Origin: Clostridia bacterium
Lineage (GTDB): Bacteria > Bacillota > Clostridia > Oscillospirales > Acutalibacteraceae
NCBI GenBank assembly: GCA_017397845.1
Contig: JAFQHU010000007.1
Coordinates: forward strand, 1 to 42,911
DNA: 42,911 nt
Direction of reading: 5' to 3'
Positions 37,995-42,911 of the stretch are shown here, one piece after another (within the stretch, counting starts at the first letter, position 1; every line of letters starts with the position of its first letter). A model generated the notes under the pieces. That model did not search any database and had not been told where the DNA came from. It saw only the letters and a list, made by a program, of their open reading frames with translations. The position numbers and the translations under genes are program-made.

Positions 37995-38336
37995 ATGCTC
38001 AATTATCTCGACGGTTACGACAGAAAAGAAGTAACCTTAAGCGCAGTAACCACAGTCAAAAAGGATTACCCCGTTACTGTGGCATCAAATTTCACGGTAA
38101 AAAACGCATCCGACGGTGAAGCCTTTGCGGGTATATGCACCGCCGCGGCAAAGGGATATGCAAGTGTGCTTCTTTCGGGCTACACGGTACTTCCCTATAC
38201 GGGAGAAGCCCCCGCTCTCGGCTGCTGCAGGCTAGTATCCGACGGTACGGGCGGCGTAAAAGCCGGTGAAAACGGCAGAGAAATGCTCGTCGTCTCTGTA
38301 GATAAAGCCGCTTCGCTTTGCGGCATCATACTTTAA
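37995..38336 (+). CDS. probable capsid decoration protein
   Basis: A 113-residue protein starting at ATG 37995 with AGGAGGAAAACAAT upstream. It is small and beta-rich, with alternating hydrophobic strands (KKDYPVTVASNFTVKNASDG, AKGYASVLLSGYTVLPYTGE, GREMLVVSVDKAASLCGIIL). It has the look and the place (just before the major capsid gene) of head decoration/stabilisation proteins such as the DUF2190 type. The assignment rests mainly on position. Confidence 0.6.
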   Translation: MLNYLDGYDRKEVTLSAVTTVKKDYPVTVASNFTVKNASDGEAFAGICTAAAKGYASVLLSGYTVLPYTGEAPALGCCRLVSDGTGGVKAGENGREMLVVSVDKAASLCGIIL

Positions 38337-38358
38337 TTATAAGGAGGAATAAAATAAT

Positions 38359-39369
38359 ATGGCTACATACGACAATATCAGATTAGAGAAAGGTCTTTAT
38401 ACCACAGGTAAATCCTTTACTCAGGCTCTGGAAAGCATCGATCCCAGCGAAAATTACAAAGGCACGGCACTCGAAGGTCTCGATGCCTTTCAGCGACAGC
38501 TCAAACGCTTTGACATAAAGGTTGGCGGCAAAAACAGCGACTCAATCGAAAAGTTTTTCAGAACGACAGAGTCTGCGGCTCTTTTCCCCGAATATGTTTC
38601 CAGAGCGGTCCATCAGGGCTTCACGGAAAACGACCTCGTTTCCCGCATCGTCGCCACCACAACCGACATCGACAGTCTCGATTACCGTTCTTTGGCTGTG
38701 GATATGACAAAGAGAGAGGATGTGCTCAAGGACATTATGGAGGGAACTCACATTCCCGAAACGAGAGTTTCCGTAAAAGAAAATCTCGTCAAGCTCAGAA
38801 AAACGGGCAGAATGATCACCGCCTCCTATGAGGCAATCAAATATCAGCGCATCGACCTTTTCACCATCGCACTCAGACAAATAGGCCATTCCATCGCCAA
38901 TACCCAATTCCACAATGCTGTGAGTGAAATTTTGGCAGACGACGGCAGCGGTCAGGATTTCGAGCCGATTATGATTGACTCTCTCGATGCTTTAAGCTAC
39001 AACGACCTTATCACTCTGTGGGCATCCTTCCGCAGCTTTAAGCTCACCACCCTCATCGTGGGCTCTGAGGTAATTTCGAAGCTGCTTAAAATGGAGGAAT
39101 TCAGAGATTCGGCCGCTGGACTCAATTTCCACGCAACGGGAAACCTCATCACCCCCTTCGGAGCAGAAATTATTTACTTCCCCGATTTACCCGCCGATAA
39201 AATTATCGCTTTGGACAAATCAAGTGCACTCGAAAGAGTGCAGGCAGGCGGAATCGTGACGGATTTCGACAAACTTATCGACAGACAGCTCGAAAGAGCC
39301 AGCGTCACCTCAACCACCGGCTTTGCAAAAATTTACAACGAAGCCACCAAATTCCTTATTATGGGCTGA
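38359..39369 (+). CDS. phage major capsid protein (HK97-fold type)
   Basis: A 336-residue protein starting at ATG 38359 with AAGGAGGAATAAAATAAT upstream. It has the features of an HK97-fold capsid: an N-terminal arm, the E-loop/spine region VSVKENLVKLRKTGRMITAS (about 134-153), DLFTIALRQIGHSIANTQFH, the A-domain ITLWASFRSFKLTTLIVGSE, and the end ASVTSTTGFAKIYNEATKFL. The frame is intact. It is followed at once by head-tail connector genes. Exact family is inferred from these features and context. Confidence 0.85.
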   Translation: MATYDNIRLEKGLYTTGKSFTQALESIDPSENYKGTALEGLDAFQRQLKRFDIKVGGKNSDSIEKFFRTTESAALFPEYVSRAVHQGFTENDLVSRIVATTTDIDSLDYRSLAVDMTKREDVLKDIMEGTHIPETRVSVKENLVKLRKTGRMITASYEAIKYQRIDLFTIALRQIGHSIANTQFHNAVSEILADDGSGQDFEPIMIDSLDALSYNDLITLWASFRSFKLTTLIVGSEVISKLLKMEEFRDSAAGLNFHATGNLITPFGAEIIYFPDLPADKIIALDKSSALERVQAGGIVTDFDKLIDRQLERASVTSTTGFAKIYNEATKFLIMG

Positions 39370-39380
39370 GAGGTGAAGCC

Positions 39381-39743
39381 ATGACCGACGTCAGCGAGGT
39401 TTTAAGCTGTCTGATGAAATATGCTGATATGGAGACCTTTACCGACGAACAGCTCACACCCGTATGCGAAAGAGGACTTTTATGGGTTTACGAAAGGCTT
39501 AAACCCGGTGCCGACCGAGAAAGCCCCCTTATCCCCCACACGGCGGCAGCTTTGGCTCACTACTTTTTCTTTCTCACCCGTTTGACGGAAACGGACAAAT
39601 ACGAAGCATATACCGCCGGTGATATGTCCGTGAGAAGAAACACGGAAAAGGAGCTGAAGCTCGAAGAGCGCATAAGAGACGAGGCAATCGCCGCCGCTTC
39701 TTCCATTCTTACTGACGGAGGATTTTTCTTCTGTGGCAGTTAA
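39381..39743 (+). CDS. phage head-tail connector (gp6-like)
   Basis: A 120-residue helical protein starting at ATG 39381 with GAGAGGTGAAGCC upstream. It has helices such as TDVSEVLSCLMKYADMETF and AAALAHYFFFLTRLTETDKY, and it is placed directly after the capsid gene. This is the size, helix content and position of gp6/gp15-type adaptors that extend the portal ring. Family call is by context. Confidence 0.62.
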   Translation: MTDVSEVLSCLMKYADMETFTDEQLTPVCERGLLWVYERLKPGADRESPLIPHTAAALAHYFFFLTRLTETDKYEAYTAGDMSVRRNTEKELKLEERIRDEAIAAASSILTDGGFFFCGS

Positions 39744-40071
39744 CGGAATCATAAAAAACACTCTTTTCGACAAATACGGCGTTACGGTTATTTCCTCAAA
39801 GGATGACGACACGGTACAGTTCAATGCCTTTTTGCAGCCGCTGAGATACAAAAATAAAATTTATCTCAGCGGTGTGCCCACAGAGCTCGGATATGACGGA
39901 ATGAACAAATATCTTCTTCTGGCACCGCCGGAGGTGGATATAAAATATATCGAAGACAGCGGATACACTCTTTTTTTCGGCTCCGACACCTTTTCCACCG
40001 ACCACTGTGAGCCGGTATATTTAGGCAAAAAAAAATTATATTATTGGGCGATAGTCCACAAGGAGGGATGA
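39733..40071 (+). CDS. phage head-tail adaptor / minor structural protein
   Basis: A 112-residue protein with a GTG start at 39733, supported by CGGAGGATTTTTC upstream and overlap with the previous gene. It is beta-rich (YGVTVISSKDDDTVQFNAFL, YLLLAPPEVDIKYIEDSGYT, LYYWAIVHKEG), like head-closure or tail-completion proteins. No specific motif fixes the family. Confidence 0.55.
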   Translation: MAVNGIIKNTLFDKYGVTVISSKDDDTVQFNAFLQPLRYKNKIYLSGVPTELGYDGMNKYLLLAPPEVDIKYIEDSGYTLFFGSDTFSTDHCEPVYLGKKKLYYWAIVHKEG

Positions 40072-40072
40072 T

Positions 40073-40483
40073 ATGCAATCTGCAACAGCTCTTATCGACT
40101 CTTTTATAAAAGCTATCGGTGATTCGGAAATATTGAATAACAGCTGTCAGGCAATAAGAGCCTACGAAAACAAAAGCTTACCCGTCCCCATAAAAAAGAC
40201 CTACTTTTCTTTTTCAGCTGAGGAAAATAAGCTTTACTTTTCCGACGACGGAAACGGAAACAAATCAGAAATAAACAGCGTTAAAATTTCTGTCAGCTGC
40301 TTCATCCCGCTCACACTCTCCCCCGCTCTGATATATACTCTCACGGAAACGGTTATGACTGTGCTTATGAACAGCAACGAAAACATAATCGGTATATCTC
40401 TCGGAAAAGCCGAATATGACAGCGATGTTGATGCGTTCAGGATTAAAGGCATTTTGCATTTTCAGACAGAAAAAATCATATAA
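40073..40483 (+). CDS. phage tail-terminator-like protein, last gene of module
   Basis: A 136-residue protein starting at ATG 40073, one base after the previous stop, with AGGAGGGATGAT upstream. Mixed helix and strand (SATALIDSFIKAIGDSEILN, VKISVSCFIPLTLSPALIYT, GISLGKAEYDSDVDAFRIKG) and position suggest a tail-completion or terminator protein. It is the last gene: a terminator follows at once, and no tail-tube, tape-measure or lysis genes come after it. Confidence 0.55.
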   Translation: MQSATALIDSFIKAIGDSEILNNSCQAIRAYENKSLPVPIKKTYFSFSAEENKLYFSDDGNGNKSEINSVKISVSCFIPLTLSPALIYTLTETVMTVLMNSNENIIGISLGKAEYDSDVDAFRIKGILHFQTEKII

Positions 40484-40495
40484 AACAGTAAAATA

Positions 40496-40541
40496 AAAAA
40501 ATCCATCGTATCAGCAGAAAGCTTTTACGGTGGATTTTTTC
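40496..40541 (+). terminator. terminator of the phage head module
   Basis: AAATCCATCGTA pairs with TACGGTGGATTT (one G-U) and is followed by TTTT, 13 bases after the last phage gene. Confidence 0.82.
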
Positions 40542-40567
40542 GGCTTAAGTAAAATTATTTATTATCG

Positions 40568-41240
40568 TTGCTCTCTGTCTGCTTTTCCGAAAAGCTCTGC
40601 GGTCAGCTCCGTAAAGCTATGATTTTATGTGTTTATAAATAATAAAGTTAGCAGAAGCTTAACCGTAAATTCGAAATCTTACCGTTTGTCTGCACACCTG
40701 CCACGGTGTGCCCTCCTGTAAAACAGTTTGTATGGAGGTACTGAAAGATTAAAAAGAACAGCACAGAGAAAGATGGCAATAAAAGCAAACATTAACACAA
40801 AAATCCACGGCAGTTTTTTATCTCCGCCGAGCCGGCGAAGGCGGTCACCGAGGAAAGTATTTTCCGAGGCAAAAGGGCGTTTTGTTTACTTTTGCGCTCG
40901 AATGTGCAAAAGTAAAGGGCTTAGCGGCCTGAGCGAGAAAGACCTTGATATTTTATTGAAACGAAAATATTAAAAGAAAATCTAACTGTTATGGATTTTT
41001 ATTTTAACAGGTACACTTCGACAACAATGCAATCCAAGTATTGAAAGCTTGATATTTACAGAAATATAAATTGCAAATAATAAAGTTTTTTCGCTCAAGC
41101 CGCTCCGGCTCATACTTTGCCCCGGTCGGCAAAGTATGCAAAGCGCCCTTTCAGAGGAAACAATCCGAACCCGAAAACGGTATAAAGGCTTTATTAATTA
41201 TTAAAAGAACAACCCGAACCAACGTTAAAATGTAATTTAA
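40568..41240. repeat. 868-bp tandem repeat, copy 1 (left-truncated)
   Basis: Begins within the unit at CTCTGTCTGCTTTTCCGAAA and matches 41435-42108 closely, with small insertions and deletions. It starts some 25 bases after the phage terminator. Short frames here are not conserved between copies. Confidence 0.9.
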
Positions 41241-42108
41241 CGTTGGTCTTTCCGTTTTCTAGAGTTCTGTGCTCTGCTTTGCCGACAGATGGATCGTACA
41301 GAGTGCATCACTCACACCTGTACAGGGAAATCGCTGCCTTTCTCCCTCAACGCACATATATTTTGTCTGGTAAGAAAGTGACTGACATCACTTCACGCTT
41401 CGTCTCCTCAGGTACCTCCGCTCCGACATTCGCTTCCCGCTCTGTCTGCTTTTCCGAAAAGCTCTGCGGTCAGCTCCGTAAAGCTATGATTTTATGTGTT
41501 TATAAATAATAAAGTTAGCGGAAGCTTAACCGTAAATTCGAAATCTTACCGTTTGTCTGCACACCTGCCACGGTGTGCCCCTCCTGTAAAACAGTTTGAA
41601 TGGAGGTACTGAAAGATAAAAAGTACAGCACAGATAAAGATGGCAATACAAGCAAAACAAAAGCACAAAAATCCACGGCAGTTTTTTATCTCCGCCGAGC
41701 CGGCGAAGGCGGTCACCGAGGAAAGTATTTTCCGAGGCAAAAAGGGCGTTTTGTTTACTTTTGCGCTCGACTGTGCAAAAGTAAAAGCCCAAGCGCCTGA
41801 GCGTAAAGAACGTCGATGTTTCATTAAAACGAAAATAATAAAAGTAAATCTTGCTGTTATAAATTTTTATTTTAACAGGTACGCTTTAATAACAATGCAA
41901 TCCGAGTAATGAAAGCTCGATATTTACAGAAAAATAAATTGCAAACAATAAAGTTTTTTCGCTCAAGCCGCTCTGGCTCATACTTTGCCCCGGTCGGCAA
42001 AGTATGCAAAGCGCCCTTTCAGAGGAAACAATCCGAACCCGAAAACGGTATAAAGGTTTTATTAATTATTAAAAGAACAACCCAAACCAACGTAAAAATG
42101 TAATTTAA
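41241..42108. repeat. 868-bp tandem repeat, copy 2 (complete)
   Basis: A full unit. At its left border lies an AACGTTAAA/TTTAACGTTGG hairpin followed by TCTTTCCGTTTT, a terminator-like structure. It also holds GTGCACACC-type and TACTTTGCC-CCGGTC-GGCAAAGTA hairpins and a TTACTTTTGC/GCAAAAGTAA inverted pair. No open frame is kept in all copies. Confidence 0.92.
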
Positions 42109-42911
42109 CGTTGGTCTTTCCGTTTTCTAGAGTTCTGTGCTCTGCCTTGCCGACAGATGGATCGTACAGAGTGCATCACTCACACCTGTACAGGAAAATC
42201 GCTGCCTTTCTCCCTCAACGCACATATATTTTGTCTGGTAAGAAAGTGACTGACGTCACTTCACGCTTCGTCTCCTCAGGCACCTCCGCTCCGACATTCG
42301 CTTCCCGCTCTGTCTGCTTTTCCGAAAAGCTCTGCGGTCAGCTCCGTAAAGCTATGATTTTATGTGTTTACAAATAAAAAAGTTAGCAGAAGCTTAACCG
42401 TAAATTCGAAACTTTACCGTTTATCTTTGCCCCTGCCGGGGGCAACCCATATAAAACAGTTTGTATGGAGGTACTGAAAGATAAAAAGTACAGCACAGCT
42501 AAAGATGGCAATAAAAGCAAACAAAAGCATAAAAATCCACGGCAGTTTTTTATCTCCGCCGAGCCGGCGAAGGCGGTCACCGAGGAAAGGTATTTTCCGA
42601 GGCAAAGAGGGCGTTTTGTTTACTTTTGCGCTCGACTGTGCAAAAGTAAAGCCCAAGCGGCCTGAGCGAGAAAAACCTTGATGTTTTATTGAAACGAAAA
42701 TATTAAAAGAAAATCTTGCTGTTATGAATTTTTATTTTAACAGGTACACTTTGATAACAATGTAATCTGAGTATTGAAAGCTCGATATTTACAGAAAAAT
42801 AAATTGCAAATAATAAAGTTTTTTCGCTCAAGCCGCTCCGGCTCATACTTTGCCCCGGTCGGCAAAGTATGCAAAGCGCCCTTTCAGCGAAAACAATCCG
42901 AACCCGAAAAC
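42109..42911. repeat. 868-bp tandem repeat, copy 3 (runs off the window)
   Basis: Matches copy 2 from its first base with scattered substitutions and a few indels (for example GCACACCTGCC changed to GCCCCTGCCGG near 42427). The array continues past the right edge. Confidence 0.92.

Noticed and set aside
41243..42377. Two identical 88-codon plus-strand frames in the tandem repeat
   Set aside because: Identical only because the DNA is repeated; no ribosome binding site, and copy 1 lacks this part.
40728..42656. Minus-strand frames with a hydrophobic stretch (KKLPWIF..LLFAFIAIF) in each repeat unit
   Set aside because: The hydrophobic stretch recurs, but single-base indels put it in different upstream and downstream frames in each copy, and no start with a ribosome binding site was found. 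Kept only as a weak possibility.

Overview
The window reads as a chromosomal segment of a strictly anaerobic, low-to-mid GC Firmicute, most likely Clostridia of the Oscillospirales/Ruminococcaceae kind. This is inferred from strong AGGAGG-type ribosome binding sites, near-consensus sigma-A promoters with 17-bp spacers, Hdr/Flx-type anaerobic redox genes, a Firmicute HPr, a holin-like type I toxin and many dispersed hairpin repeats. No species can be named from the sequence.

Layout. 1-1338: the 5' end of a 16S rRNA gene (minus strand) with two tandem promoters, a small membrane protein and a dispersed repeat. 1339-3300: an ECF sigma factor and its probable membrane-bound anti-sigma partner. 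3347-7046: three paralogous secreted proteins sharing a signal peptide, a helical segment and a D-F/N-D-C-P-F-C motif but carrying different C-terminal regions; a divergent XRE regulator lies among them. 7063-9009: a TSUP transporter, a hypothetical protein flanked by two copies of a modular hairpin repeat, and tRNA-Gln(CUG). 9133-12882: an AspT-like exchanger, a DUF218 (YdcF-like) protein, an aldo/keto reductase and a small anchored protein. 12940-13273: a candidate type I toxin-antitoxin locus in which toxin mRNA and antisense RNA converge on one shared terminator.

13388-23759 is the metabolic core: one minus-strand operon of eleven genes in the order hdrB-hdrC-hdrA-mvhD/flxD-flx-like-flx-like-flxA-like-frdB-like-frdA-like-fumarase alpha-fumarase beta. 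It appears to join an NADH-linked heterodisulfide-reductase-type (HdrABC-Flx) electron-bifurcating module to a soluble fumarate reductase and the fumarase that makes its substrate. The Frd flavoprotein lacks the His that normally binds FAD covalently, and no membrane anchor subunit is present.

23929-33978: a MITE-like element, a decayed small gene, HPr, trmD-rimM, a 47-aa microgene, an XRE regulator divergent from an unknown protein with a palindromic operator between them, a large membrane protein, RlmA-type rRNA methyltransferase, mfd, and a 31-aa microgene with a perfect consensus promoter. The two microproteins share an amphipathic helix pattern with the secreted paralogs.

34137-40541: a compact phage head and packaging module (terminase small and large subunits, portal, protease, decoration protein, capsid, connectors) on the plus strand that ends at a terminator with no tail, lysis or integration genes. 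40568 to the end: nearly three tandem copies of a repeat of about 868 bp without a convincing gene.
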